Assembly: GCA_963580455.1 (NCBI GenBank)
Contig: OY756968.1
Coordinates: forward strand, 5,493,544 to 5,557,543
Length of the DNA: 64,000 bases
From: Euonymus europaeus
Lineage: Eukaryota > Streptophyta > Magnoliopsida > Celastrales > Celastraceae
Direction: 5' to 3'
The notes under the pieces are model-generated. The model was given only the letters and a program-made list of their open reading frames with translations. It was not told the origin of the DNA and made no database searches. Every line of letters starts with the position of its first letter. Positions within the stretch are counted from its first letter, which is position 1. Below, one piece after another: positions 23,329-35,991 of the stretch. The position numbers and the translations under genes are program-made.

Positions 23329-23559
23329 AAGTTTTTAAAATCTCTTATTTCGAGTAACTTCAAAAACCCATCATTCCCAATAATTTCCACTCTCAAACAG
23401 AGCTGGATTAGCATGCGAGTTCGGATTCCTTAAAACAGTGAAACCCACTCTCTTAATTAATTACAGACTGTGTAAGTATAATTAATTAGCTTAACAAAAG
23501 TCGATAGATCTCTTCAATTAGTATCCGATTTTGTGTAATTAATAAAAAATCCGAGTTAA

Positions 23560-25960
23560 TTTAATCAAGGGAAAATTAGGCTTAGGTCCAAATTTACTAA
23601 TTTTTAAGAGTAAAAGGAAAGCTGAATTTTTTTTGTGAGTTAAGATCCAGCTGATTTTTAAATTTATTGAATTAAGGACAAAACTTGAAATTGCAGATTT
23701 GTCATTGTTATTCCAATCAAATATAATTGAAAACTTATTTTTCTCGTTGTGGATGCTTCCGACTTTGGATTGAGGAGAAGCCAATGGCGTTGGAATCGTG
23801 AGGTCGAGACGAATCCAACTCCATTGACTTTGCCAAGATTCGATATCAAAAACTGTCAATTCGAGGCAATACGTTCATAACACGTTTTACCTCAATCCGA
23901 TCGTTTCTCGTGTCAGATCAAGGTAAAATCAGTGCTGTTAGAATCGTTAGGCCGAGAAAAATCCAACGCCATTAGACTTGTCGAGATTCGACATTAAAAA
24001 CTAAAAACTTTCAAATCAAGGCAAAATAGTCGGCACCAATTAGAACGTGTTTTACCTCGATCTGGCCGTTTATGGAGACGAATTAAGACGAGACCGGTGG
24101 CTTTGAATTCATCTTGGTTGGGCAATTCCAACGTCACTGGTCTCGCCTCAATCCGTCATCGGAAAGTGATTACCTGGTCAAAAAAATATTTTCGAAGGTT
24201 CTACAGAGAAAAAGTATTTTCTACAGAGAAAAATATCACTGTACATTTTATGATGATATTATTGGCCCATTATCTAGGTCTTGCTTTAAGTGTTTCCAAT
24301 GGTAAGAATTTGTTGGATTTAGTGAATCTGAACTTTCTAGTTCATCACTTGGGACATAGGTTTTTAATAGCTAATCCGGGTTTTGATTTGTCGAATAGAG
24401 AAAAAAATAGTTCTACAGGAAAAAATAGTTCTAACCAATTTTGGAAGTTTGAACCCGGTGTTTAGGGTACCTGAGCCCGTTAGGTTTTAGTAGTTAGGAC
24501 CCTAGGGTTTAGCACTTGTGACATTTAATATTTTAGTAGTGAATCCGTTCCTTGAGCCCGTTAGGGTTTAACGAATCCCAGCCTTGAGGTTCATCACTTG
24601 GGACATAAAAGTTTAGTAGTGAATCTGTTATTTGGGTCGGTCGAATAGAGAAAAATTACATAGAAAAAAGAATTGTACAGAGAAATAAAGGTTTTACAGA
24701 TAAATATAAGTTATAAATAGAACAAGAGTTATGCACTAAGAGTTTAACGAAAAATTTGATTTCGTATTTTTTTGCCTGACTTTTATGTCGGAACCTTGGG
24801 TTCATCACTTGGGACATAGGATTTTAGTATTGAATCCGAGTTTTGGGTCTATTGTATAGAGAAAAAGATATTTTACGAAGATAAATTGATTCTAAAGATA
24901 AATAAAGGTTTTACAAAAAAATATAGGTTTTACAAAAAAAAAGAGCTCTACAGATAAATAAGAGTTCTACAGAGAAATATAAGTTGTAAAGAGAAAATGA
25001 GTTACGCACTAGCAATAGAAAGAAAATTGTGATTTCATATTTTTTTGGCTTGACTTTTATGTCTGAACCTTAAAACATATGGTTTTAGTGTTGAATCCGA
25101 GCTTTGGGTCTATTGTATAGAGAAAAAGTGATTATAAAGATAAATAAAGATTCTACGGAGAAATAAAGATTATACACATAAATATAGGTTAAAAAGAGAG
25201 AAAAAATTATGCACTAGCAGTAGAACGAAAACTACGATTTCATAATTTTTGGCCTGACTTTTATGTCTGAACTTTGGGACATAGGGTTTTAGTATTGAAT
25301 ACGAGCTTTGAGTCTATTATATAGAAAATATATATTTTACAGAGAAAAATATATTTTACAGATAAAAAGTGATTCTAAAGATAAATAAAGGTTCTACAGA
25401 GAAATATAGGTTATACAGAGAAAAATAGTTTTAAAACTATAATTTCATATTTTTTAACCTAACTTTTTTGTCCGACCACCAAAATGACCGTCGTTGGTCT
25501 CAAAAGAAGCGCAACTATGAGGGGAGTAAAACCCGACCTATAGCAGCTAAAACAGAGGTCCACAGCAGCCGGAAAGCCATTGCGAAGCTCCAACGACGCC
25601 CCAAAACTTTTTTTCATTGCTGCAATTGTTTCAGACGTTGGATCGAGGTAAGGATGGTGGCGTTGGAATCGTTTGGCCGATATGAATCCAACGCCACCAA
25701 TATCGCTTTAATCCGATATCAGAAATGTCCAGATCGAGGCAAAATGTGTTTCGAACGGTTTGCCTTGATCCGGCCTTTTCCGAAGGCGGATTGAAGAGAG
25801 ACCACCGTCGTTGGACTCCTCTCGACGATACAATTTCAACGGCAGTGGTCTCTCTTCGATCAGATGTCAGGAAGAGAAAATATTATTGTCGAAGATGAAG
25901 ATCATGTACAATGGATGAGAGGGATAGTTTGGGTAGTTTAATTATTTTGTCCTTATTTCT
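23560..25960. repeat. Dispersed repeat with palindrome arrays and an inner tandem array
   Basis: Imperfect palindromes of about 40 bases built on GTTGGAATCGT and ACGAATCCAAC recur near 23783-23824, 23937-23975, 24091-24141, 25660-25703 and 25806-25850. They are separated by phrases about 'GATCGAGG' plus 'AAAAC'. Between 24150 and 25450 TACAGAGAAA-like phrases repeat, and a larger unit containing CTGACTTTTATGTC recurs at about 24775, 25050, 25250 and 25455. A shorter inverted copy is at 57480-58425. Open frames inside (23539-23859, 24097-24465, 25468-25794) translate the repeat and are not taken as genes. The type of element is unknown; it might be a foldback or Mutator-like nonautonomous transposon. 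Confidence 0.7.
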
Positions 25961-26154
25961 AATTTTTTAAATGAATTGAACCTCCTTCTAAAATTAAACA
26001 TGATTATATCTTTTTATTTAATTTGTCCTTTAATCAATTAGATTACAGTTAAGAGTCAAACCCTATTCAGCTAAAGCGCGTGAACTGCTACAAGTGGAGT
26101 GGTATAATTACTATTTTCTGTGTTTTTTTTTTTTTTTTAATTTCATCTTCAAAT

Positions 26155-26436
26155 CTGCTAGATATATAAAGGGGACAGTTATTCACACTCGTCACGGGTT
26201 CTCTCTGGACTCAATCCCACCCAAAATTTTAATTCCTCGCTATGCCCAAGTATCACAGTTTGAGAGAGAGATAAGGACGAGAGAAGTAATCGCAGCTCAA
26301 GAACACAACAAAATCGAATGTCTTTCGGTGGTGTCATTTTCAAACTATTCATGAACTTGAGCTGATTTTCGGGACATTTGGCTTGCTCTGCCAGTATTCC
26401 AATCTGCCAATCAGTCTAGGCTCTGCCCCTACCAAG
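26155..26436 (+). promoter_or_regulatory. Promoter and first leader exon of the methyltransferase gene
   Basis: A TATA box (ATATATAA, 26162-26169) lies about 25-30 bases before a likely transcription start near 26190-26200. The leader exon would end at the GTAACTTC donor at 26437. The next exon starts at 27148 after TTTTCTGCAG and carries 30 bases of leader before the ATG. The open frame at 26094-26354 is leader sequence. Confidence 0.6.
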
Positions 26437-27177
26437 GTAACTTCTTATTTGTGTTGGCTTTCTATTTTTCTTGCTTGATTTGATACGATTTGATACGGCT
26501 GTTAAACTATATAGGTGTAATACTCTGTTCAGTTGATCTATATAATGGTTTTTTTGGCTCATTCTTCTTCTGGGTTTCGTTTAGTGTTACTAGTGTGAAT
26601 TTTGGTTGAAATGAACTTACTCTTTCTGTGACTTCTAGATTTGAGAGTTTTGTGGAAGTGATTCGATTGTATTGCTGTCTAGAAATGCATTTGATTTACT
26701 TTCCTTCTATTTTAGACCTTAAATGATCTGTCTTTTTTGGTTTGTCCCGTTTCTGGATTCTAATCTTAGGAATACCAAGAAGATTTATTCCTTCCATTAA
26801 AAAGAAAAGATTGCTTCCTTTAGTAATTAAATTCTGCTCCATATTGTGGATCTAATTAACTAGGGAAGAGATCTTCTATTCTTGTTTATTGTAGCAGATT
26901 GTCACATATAAGTGTTCCTTGATTCATTTTTGTGACGAACGTTATTGTGTTTGCCTTTGAAACATTTCCAGCTTGCTATATCCTCAACAATTTTTAGCTT
27001 GATTGAACAGAAAGCTTAACCACGATTCTACTTAGAACTATGACTCTGGTTCCATTTTTACAAAATTCAATCCAGTAAAGGACTTTAATCTCTTCGTCTA
27101 TGCAAAAGTTTTCTAATATGCATGATATTCTTTCCCATTTTCTGCAGCGCTGCTTGAGGGTTTCCAAGGTATAGGAA

Positions 27178-30100
27178 ATGTCCAGGCCTCTACATCGAGG
27201 TATATCGGGGATGCGGATATCGGGTAACAATCAAGACCTATGGGTCTCTCAAATGAAAACTTAATAACGATTACTTAGCCTTACGATTTCCTTTTCTGTT
27301 GCTTTTTCCAGATAATTATCCGTCAAAATATGGAGTTGTGGAGAATGGATTTACATCTGATCCCTTCAGCATTGGAACTCCTAGGAGTCGGCACAAACTA
27401 ATGTTGTTCTCACTGAAGATCAGTTTAGTGGTGATTGTATTTCTCGCTCTTACTGGATCTTTTTGGTGGACAATCTCCATATCGACATCTTCGCAACGCC
27501 ACATTGTCCATGGGTACAGACGTCTCCAGGAGCAATTGGTTTCAGATTTGTGGGATATTGGCGATATCTCTTTTGGTACTTCAAGGTTAAGAGAATTGGA
27601 ATTTTGTTCTCAAGAGTCAGAAAATTACGTGCCTTGCTTCAACATGTCGGAAAACTTTGCTTTAGGTTCTCCTGACGGTGACATATTTGATCGTCAGTGT
27701 GGTCATGGTTCAAGGCAAAAATGTTTAGTTCTTCCACCTGTAAATTATAGGATTCCTCTTAGGTGGCCAACTGGGAAGGATGTCATCTGGTCTAATAATG
27801 TTAAAATAACTGCCCAGGAGGTACTTTCCTCTGGTAGCTTAACAAAGAGGTATGTGAAAATTTATTTTGTGAGCCAACACTCTCGTATGAGCTTTCATTT
27901 TCCTGATTACTGGTCATCCATTTCTCAATCATTTGGTGCAGGATGATGATGTTGGAGGATGATCAGATTTCCTTTCGTTCAGCCTCTCCCCTGTTTGATG
28001 GTGTAGAAGATTACTCACATCAAATTGCAAGAATGATGGGGCTGATAAATGATTCTCAGTTGATACAAGCTGGAGTAAGTTAATATATAATAATTTTTTT
28101 CCTGGAATCCAGACATTGAACACATTCTGTTTCACTATTGTTTTGGCTTACATGTTGAATTGTGATATTCTAGTCCTATATTACCTATTTCGAATTAGTG
28201 GCTCACATACTTGGAAGTCATACACTCTTGACTGAATTGTCATCTATGTTCTGAAATAGGCGATTTGCAATATGAAATTTATTGAACATAATTCTACATT
28301 TTGTGGTCGCTAATCTCAATAAAAATGTAATTGGCAGTGTCCTCCAAACTCAATTGAGCTTCTTAAGTTCTTCTCTTAGTTGGTGTCTAAAAAAGGTAAA
28401 AACTCTCACACACAAGGCTCCTGTAGTGGGCGAGGGTCGGGGACATGCATAATGTACAAACCTTACCAGCATATAATGTGTGGAAAGGTTTTTTTTCCAG
28501 GAAATTAAACGGTGCCTACAAAGAGAGAGAGAGTAAACAACACCCGTGTACAAAACTCCCGCAATGGGTGGGGTTGGGGACTCCCAAGATGTACGTAGAC
28601 CTTACCGTCACGTAATATGTAGAGAGACTTTTTCTAAGAATTGAACCTATGACCTCTAGGTTGCACCCCTGCATATCTACCATTGGTGCCTACAAAATCG
28701 TTAATTAAATATGGCAGATCTTTTTTCAAAGACTACTTGGATGCAAAAAGTCGTGAAAAATAATTCCATTAACGTTTCTTTGTCATCCATTAAATAAATT
28801 GGCCTTGCATAGTTGCATTTTAACATGACTATAATATTCATATCCTCTGTCTCTTACATTTTCAGGTTAGAACTATTTTGGATATAGGATGTGGTTATGG
28901 TAGCTTTGGAGCACACCTCTTTTCAAAACAGCTGTTAACCATGTGCATTGCAAACTATGAGGCTTCAGGCAGTCAAGTCCAACTAACTCTTGAAAGAGGT
29001 CTTCCTGCAATGATTGGTTCTTTTACTTCGAAGCAGTTGCCATATTCCTCTCTCTCCTTTGATATGCTGCACTGTGCACGATGTGGCATAGATTGGGACA
29101 AAAAAGGTAACAGTTCTGAGACAGTGAAAACAGATTCTTTAATGAAGGATTTTCGTAAATGAACCTGTGAAACATTTCCCAATATAGTAGAATACTTGTA
29201 CCCTTTTTTTTATGTTTTCCGAATTAGATGCTTTCTAGGGGATTCTAATAATAAGTTATGAGGACATTATGTTTCAAGAGGTTAATGATGAATTATCTTT
29301 TGTGCATTTTGTGCTGGAAAGTTCCTTGTTATATATGGTTCTGAATTTGGATTTGTGCATAGACTTGTCACTTTCCTCCACTTTGGCAGGTGTATCTACA
29401 AAATTAGATTATACGTTCTATCTTATTGACAGTAACAAATGCTTGAAGTTTATTTGGTGACAGGTGCTCTGTGATGTTACTTTTTATTCCTTCACCAACA
29501 TAAAGTACTCTGGTTTTTGGATGTGATGTCCCATGTTAATGTTAACAATAGTCGATAGAACTTTTACCTTACTTCACTATTGTGAATTTATACTCTGAAT
29601 AGTTGTTAATTTTTCTTGATGTACCGTATCTTATGGTGGCACCTGAGAGATAATTATTTGTTGTTTATGATGGCTATACCAACATCAATAAGCTATTCTG
29701 AAATATAGTGGATAGACATTCTTTCTTTTTCTGTCAACCAGGCTGAATAATGGATTTTTAGTGCCTCACTCACAGAATATTTGAAAAGCAAGAAAATATT
29801 GTTCAACTCTGAATCCTTTCTTTTTGGTACATTTTCTCTTAATTTGGTGATGATTTCAATCTAAGATGTTAGAATATTTTTTCTGGATTGAAGATTTACA
29901 CTGTGTACCATTTTTTTGGATGAATGTTGTTGACAACTTGATTCGCATGAATATTATTAAAAAAAAATTACATAGGTTCTTTCCCATTTTTAGCTAATGA
30001 TTATAGATTACTCCTTGTTATGCATCAAGCACAGCTGTTTTAGTTGAGGAGTTTATCATTGATTCTTGGCAGCTAGAGTATTGTTGTTTTCCCCCCAGTA

Positions 30101-32727
30101 AAGACGCTATGGCTCAGCGCATTTTTTGTTGTCCGTGTTACAGATGGTATTTTCTTAGTTGAAGTCGATAGAGTTTTAAAGCCTGGTGGATACTTTGTCT
30201 GGACCTCACCACTTACCAATACTCAGGGGTTTTTTCGCAACAAAGAAAATCAGAAAAGGTGGAACCTTGTTCTAAATTTTGCAGAAAATCTATGCTGGGA
30301 GATGTTGTCACAACAAGATGAAACTGTTGTATGGAGAAAGACTAGCAAGAAGAATTGTTATAGTTCGAGGTAAGCAAACTAGGGTGTCTATTTTATACTT
30401 GTTCAAGATAAAACAGCTTTGTTTGTTGACTATTTGATTCTAAGTATCTTAGAGAAATAGATACATGTGAACACGCATCTTTTTAATGCTTTCATGAATT
30501 AATTGATCGTGATTTATGACATACCTTGATTGTCTTTTTAGGAAGCCAGGTTCAAGCCCCTCTATTTGTGGTAAAGGTCAGGAAGTTGAATCTCCATATT
30601 ATCGACCACTTGAGGCTTGTATAGCTGGAACTCGAAGCCGTAGATGGATCCCTCTTCAAGCCAAGTCAACCTGGCCTTCAAGGTCTAACTTGAATAAAAG
30701 TGAACTTGCAATTTATGGTAAATTTTGTCTATTCCTTTTTTTTTCCTTCTTCCTTTTCTATCTAATTGAAAGCAACTTCATTTTAGAGTTTTGTTTACTC
30801 AATGCTTTGTTTGATCCCAATGTTTTTATGTTTTACCAGATCTGCTTTCAGAAGAATTTGCTGTGGACGCAGAAAACTGGAAAAGAGCTGTTGCAAATTA
30901 TTGGTCTCTTCTGTCACCACTGATATTCTCAGATCATCCAAAGAGGCCTGGTGATGAGGATCCCTCACCTCCTTATAACATGGTCCGAAATGTTCTAGAC
31001 ATGAATGCACATTTTGGTGGTTTCAACAATGCATTATTGGAAAGTGGGAAGTCTGTTTGGGTTATGAATGTGGTTCCAACTACGGTACCCAACTACCTTC
31101 CCTTGATCCTTGACAGGGGCTTTGTTGGTGTTTTGCATGACTGGTATTTGACAACTTCACCTAACTTATTTATTTGGCATGTCCTTTCTTACATTTCCCA
31201 TTTCTGCATTGATAGTGCAGTTTTCACTAGTTCTACAATTCGACATTCCTTTGGATTAGATAATACATGGATGTATGGTTAAATGTTCGAAATTCTCAGA
31301 GAATCGGGTGTGTTTATGTTGGCCTATGAATGAATGATAGATTTGATTTCCTTTTAGTTTGTTTGATGATGTTGAGGTTTTATGATACTTGATTTGTTTC
31401 AGGATATGATATTTTTTTTCTTTATCTTTTGCTTTAACTCATTACTAATGTTAAAAATTCTAGCTTTTGTCATAGTTGCATTCTTTATTAATTGCACGGA
31501 TTTGTTCTTGCCAGGTGTGAAGCTTTTCCGACATACCCTAGAACTTATGATATGGTGCATGCAGCAGGACTTCTTTCTCTTGAAGCTGGACAGAAACACA
31601 GGTGCACCATGCTTGATATATTCACAGAAATTGACCGATTACTTCGCCCAGAGGTACAAAAATCACCGTCCTCTCTTTATACACTTAGAAAAGTTATGAC
31701 ACTTATTTTCTGATGCCGTACTGGGTGGATAAGCATGGACATGACTTGTGCCTGGTAATAGGTACGTTCGAAGTTGAAAAAAGCTTGTCATGGATTTTTC
31801 TCTCTCTAAAGTGCCTGACAGATCAGGAAAAATTATAGAAATTGATATAATAATCAAAGGCTAAACAACTATCATGCACCATGAGCCAAGCCTCCTAAAG
31901 TGGAGGCAGGATCTGGGAAGGGAAAAATGGTAGAGTAATAGTTTGTGATTTGAACTATGAAAGGAACTATATTATTTTGTCATATGAGAACAAGAATGAG
32001 TAGGCTTTATTTTAATCATACTATTTGGTAATTGGGTACTGCTAGGGGTAGGAGGATTGTATATATAGCGCTGCTAGGTGACAGGTTTTGTTGTTTAATT
32101 TCTGACTTTATGAAAGATATTGTTTCTTGTTGCATCATCTCTCTCTGGTGAATTTCAGACTTATGCATGCTTTATTCTACATATATTTCATTTCACACAA
32201 CCTGTGCTTCTACCATAATACGTACGGAAATTCATACTTCCTAGTTGGGTTTACTTGAAATTTTTAGATATCCCCGTGATATATGAACGTCAGGCTTTTT
32301 TTAAAGATAGCTGAAAAATATGAACATGTTCTTTTTGCTTTCTTTAGATGCAACTGTGAAAATCGGCAACCTTACACTGAGGGCAACGGAGATTGCTAAA
32401 ATCTACGCGGATGTCCTAATTCTTGTGGAATTCATAGTTGTGGTTTTTATGAATGCTTGCTGGGAGTTAACGTTTCATATTTATAGCAACAGACATGATA
32501 GACGCTCAATGACTTCCATGTTACTTTCCTTTCTGTTGCATGGTTACGTAGTATGCTGGTTGTTGGTGCAGGGTTGGGTAATGATCCGCGACACAACTCC
32601 TCTGGTTGAATCTGCTAGAGCTCTGACAACACGGCTGAGGTGGGACGCACGAGTTATAGAACTTGATAGTGATGAAAGACTGCTCATCTGCCAGAAACCC
32701 ATCTTTAATAAGAGACAAGCCAACTAA
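27178..32727 (+). CDS. QUA2-like (PMT family) putative pectin methyltransferase
   Basis: Exons: 27178-27223, 27312-27849, 27942-28074, 28866-29106, 30144-30369, 30542-30717, 30840-31143, 31515-31653 and 32572-32727. All junctions are GT-AG and in frame, giving 652 residues. The family are type II Golgi membrane proteins thought to methylate homogalacturonan with S-adenosylmethionine. Seen: a short cytosolic tail, a membrane anchor at about residues 46-68, a Cys-containing stem, the SAM-binding motif [14 protein letters not shown] near 244, the CARCGIDW block, [11 protein letters not shown], the second half motif [27 protein letters not shown] and a C-terminal RWDARVIEL block. It is closest in memory to the PMT4/PMT5 (QUL) group. 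The first 30-40 codons are odd: the 88 bases 27224-27311 look like former coding sequence with a frameshift and are only bypassed if spliced out as an intron. Confidence 0.9.
28390..28690 (-). repeat. Two tandem SINE (Au-like) insertions in a methyltransferase intron
   Basis: 28390-28510 and 28540-28690 share the order CTCC-GTGGG-GGGGA, then GTAC plus ACCTTACC, then a phrase of the AATATGTAGAGAG type. The second ends GAATTGAACCTATGACCTC, the complement of the B-box end of a tRNA-derived head. Both read on the minus strand, opposite to the host gene, in the intron 28075-28865. They resemble the plant Au SINE family from memory. Confidence 0.6.
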
Positions 32728-33885
32728 TTGAGATCAAGATGGAGCCAAAGAAATTAATTTATAGTATTCATATTCATTTTAGGTGGATTTTAACTCCACC
32801 ATAGCAAAGAGGATATAAATTTTGAACAGAAAGAAGGTGCCTGAAAACACTGGAGAAGAAACAGATGAATCAGGGTGAAATCAAACACAACTCCCATGGA
32901 GCCCTAAAGTGTACATAGGGCCATGTAATTACTCAATTGAAGCTCTGAGGAAAGGAGAAGTATAGGTTTAAATTGTATTTTGTCTGCGATGTTTTCATAA
33001 CTATACAACCACATGATTAAGATTGTGAAGATCACAAAATAAAGTGATATTTTGCTTCAGTATACAGAGAAGCTTGCCAGTTTAATTTAATGCCCCTCCC
33101 GCTTTGATAATCCCATGATTTTTTTAAAGTTAATAAACATTTATTAATTATTGATATCCCAATATAAATATTTATCAAAAGTTTACGGAATATTTACATG
33201 TTCAGACCTTAGTCCAGATTATATTTTGAACGTATTTATTGACCAAACCCGGATTTGTTTACATTTAGGTTCTATTTGTTTGATTTGTTCAAATGTCATT
33301 TTCCGTGATATATTGTTGGATGATCTGACATATGTTTTTTTTCTTCTTAAAATAAATTGAAATTATCCATAAAATCTTAAAATAAAATAAAAGACGATAC
33401 TAATAGTCATATAGTTCTAAATATAAAACAAGTAAATAATGACACAACATTTAGATTGAGAAGAGCAAAAATATAACATCAAATAATCCAAAGTTTCAAA
33501 CCAGCTTATCCCGTACAATCACCATATGCCTTCAATCAATTTATATGATTTTCATCATGAGAAGATACATAAGTTATAACTTATATTACCAAAATTTAGG
33601 TACGAGCGCAATTTTAATCTGAATAAGATTTTTTTTCGTTTGAATTTGAACTTGGTTTTAAATCAGACAATTTTTTTTATTTGAATGAGAATTTCAAACA
33701 TTGATAGAGTTTTGTCACCCCAATCCTACCACTATGCCTAGCCTGCACAAATTTGTTCTCTTAAACCGTCTTCCAAATACTTTAGTCTCAGAAAATGCAT
33801 CACCTGTGTGAGAGAAAGTGAGCCTTTACTCATATATCACTCAGTTAAATTTTATCAATTCAACATGGTACACAAATCTTGTGCA
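32728..33885. other. Methyltransferase 3' region and intergenic DNA
   Basis: The 3' UTR probably extends to about 33050, where AATAAA-like sequence occurs (33036-33043). The rest is AT-rich with no gene or element recognised. Confidence 0.4.
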
Positions 33886-33889
33886 AACA

Positions 33890-34415
33890 AAAATTTCAGA
33901 AAAATCTTTCTTAGATGTAAATTTACCCACTCACAAGTCATAATGGTAACTAAATTGACCAAAATATACCTGACTGTAAAATGACAGCCAGAGCTCCACA
34001 TGCACCTCCTCAAAATTAGAAGCTATTCGGTTGTCATATTTTGAAGCACATAAGCACACACTACCATAACACCTACAGTGAATTCCAACTACTGCCCTAA
34101 AATTCTAACTGCAGGCCCTCGAAAAGGTAATATTCTACACATCCAACGTTCTAAAGCAACACTTCCAACAGCAAATGTGTGCACAGACGCAAGCTTATAC
34201 CCTTTTGTCTTTATCTCTTGGTACGTCGTTGCGTCAAGAAAGTTAGGTTGACTGTTGTGAGTTAATGTTAACCAGCTTATAAAACACATTGCCTTGCAAA
34301 ATTTGACTCTCTGGACTGCAATTCTTGCTCAATTCAGCATCCATGGTCCACAGGATTTAAGGTATTATCTTTCCATCCCAAATGTGGATAAACAAATGGA
34401 ACAGAAGTCAATTAC
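33890..34415. repeat. Segment shared with the upstream regions of the UGT copies
   Basis: 33895-34010 matches 55768-55880 at about 90 percent by eye, including ACCAAAATATACCTGACTGT and ACAGCCAGAGCTCC. 34335-34410 matches 59193-59275, sharing ATTTAAGGTA, TCCCAAATG and AATGGAACAGAAGT. The order is the same as upstream of the UGT genes, each of which has kept a different part. Here it ends about 90 bases before the TATA box of the WIP gene. Confidence 0.75.
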
Positions 34416-34501
34416 GAGACCCCTTAACAAAGGTTGTTTTCATTCAACCAAAATATTCTCCAGCCACCCTAATCCCCCATCAAAAACTGTTCACAGTCTG
34501 C

Positions 34502-34574
34502 TTATAAAAACAAACCAGAGATTACCCTAATTCATAATGCAAATTAAACTATTAGCCTTATTAAGCATCGATCG
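34502..34574 (+). promoter_or_regulatory. TATA box and short leader of the WIP gene
   Basis: TTATAAAAA at 34502-34510 lies 65-75 bases before the first ATG (34575), which leaves room for a leader of about 40 bases. Confidence 0.6.
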
Positions 34575-35414
34575 ATGATAATAAGCATGGACGACTACTC
34601 TTCATCTTCTACCACCAACACTAATATCGAGCCGCTCGATCTCTTCCCCATCAACAACGCCAGTGATTCTCTCATGTCACAAACTCAAGAAGATGATCAG
34701 TACTACATTGAGGACAAAGACAAAGTCAGTGTAGCTTTACGTATCGGCCTTCCTGATTGTTCCAATTCCATGACAGCAAATGAGAAGGAGAATAAGCAGT
34801 ACTGGATCCCAACTCCTGAGCAGATTCTCATTGGGTTCACACATTTTTCTTGTCACCTCTGCTTCAAGACCTTCAACCGCTACAACAATCTCCAGGTCCA
34901 TTTCATAATCCACCTGCATTTGTTTTCATTTTTAAATATATGACACGATGTCGTTTGGATGCAGATGCATATGTGGGGACATGGGTCCCAGTACCGAAAA
35001 GGACCTGAATCACTAAAAGGAGCGCAGCCGAGAGCAATGCTGGACATTCCATGCTACTGCTGTGCTGAAGGGTGCAAGAACAACATACAGCATCCGAGAG
35101 CGAAGCCATTGAAGGATTTCCGTACTCTTCAGACGCATTACAAGAGAAAGCACGGATTGAAGCCATTTATGTGTCGCAAGTGCGGGAAATTCTTGGCTGT
35201 GAAAGGCGACTGGAGAACTCACGAGAAAAACTGTGGGAAGCGATGGCTTTGCATTTGTGGTTCTGATTTTAAACACAAGAGATCGCTTAAAGACCACATT
35301 AGAGCGTTTGGGTCTGGTCATGCTGCTTTTCCTCCTTCGGTTGATGGGGTTGACCCAACAACCTTTGTTGAGTCAACCCATTCAAGGCGAGAAGAGTCTT
35401 GCCGAATTCGTTGA
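34575..35414 (+). CDS. WIP-domain C2H2 zinc-finger transcription factor (TT1/WIP type)
   Basis: Two exons, 34575-34895 and 34965-35414, with a 69-base intron, encode 256 residues (252 if the in-frame ATG at 34587 is used). WIP proteins are nuclear regulators of organ development and flavonoid deposition. The N-terminus is acidic and Ser-rich, followed by a LRIGLP motif and the diagnostic [18 protein letters not shown] block. Then come C2H2 finger 1 ([17 protein letters not shown], split by the intron), the [12 protein letters not shown] segment, [31 protein letters not shown] and [14 protein letters not shown]. All zinc-ligand cysteines and histidines of the WIP domain appear intact. The tail after the fingers is short and diverged. 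Which WIP paralogue it is cannot be settled by eye. Confidence 0.93.
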
Positions 35415-35786
35415 TCTACATAAAGATAAGAAGATAAGATATGATATGATATTGTGTGTCTGGATTGATTTCTTGAGTTGAAAAGTATATAGTGTTGGCC
35501 TATAAATCTTGAGTTAGTAGACATAAATGGATAAAATGTATGAATAAATTGTTACAACATGTTTTTGTTTTTAACTAAGATTTTCATTTCTTGTACTACT
35601 CTCTAACTTTCATGATATTTAACACGCGCAACAGAGAGTAACACGTGCGGGAAATTTCTTAGCTTTGTTAATTATTGGGCTAGCTGAAAGCCCAAAATGA
35701 ATTAAAGTTTAGTTATTGGGCTAGTGCGAGGTCACACTGAGCGCATTTGCAAACCCGGCCATAAAAACGTATTGCTTACTAAGGCC

Positions 35787-35991
35787 AGATAAAAAATAGA
35801 CAGAGAAGAATCGAAAGAGCTAGACAACTTCTTTTGAGTGTAGAAGCCCTGCGGCTGCTCTTGTGTATTCAGAATATATATAGTAGGTACAAGTGTGAAA
35901 CCCTACATGTGGGCTTGATACATAATGACATGTGTAAACAATTGTTATAAAAGAACTAACTACTAACTAGATAGTTACACTGTCTTTAACA
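35787..35991 (-). repeat. Copia 3' LTR
   Basis: On the minus strand it begins TGTTAAAGACAG and ends TTTTTTATCT. It contains a TATA-like CTATATATA, and a GCAGGGGAG polypurine tract lies just before it (35992-36001 on the plus strand). Confidence 0.93.

Noticed and set aside
24097..24465. 122-codon open frame, with similar frames at 23539-23859, 25468-25794 and 57729-57980
   Set aside because: All translate the dispersed palindrome repeat, and opposite strands are equally open.
24150..25455. CRISPR-like array
   Set aside because: Repeats are degenerate, with uneven spacing and composition of a eukaryotic tandem repeat; no cas genes; plant context.
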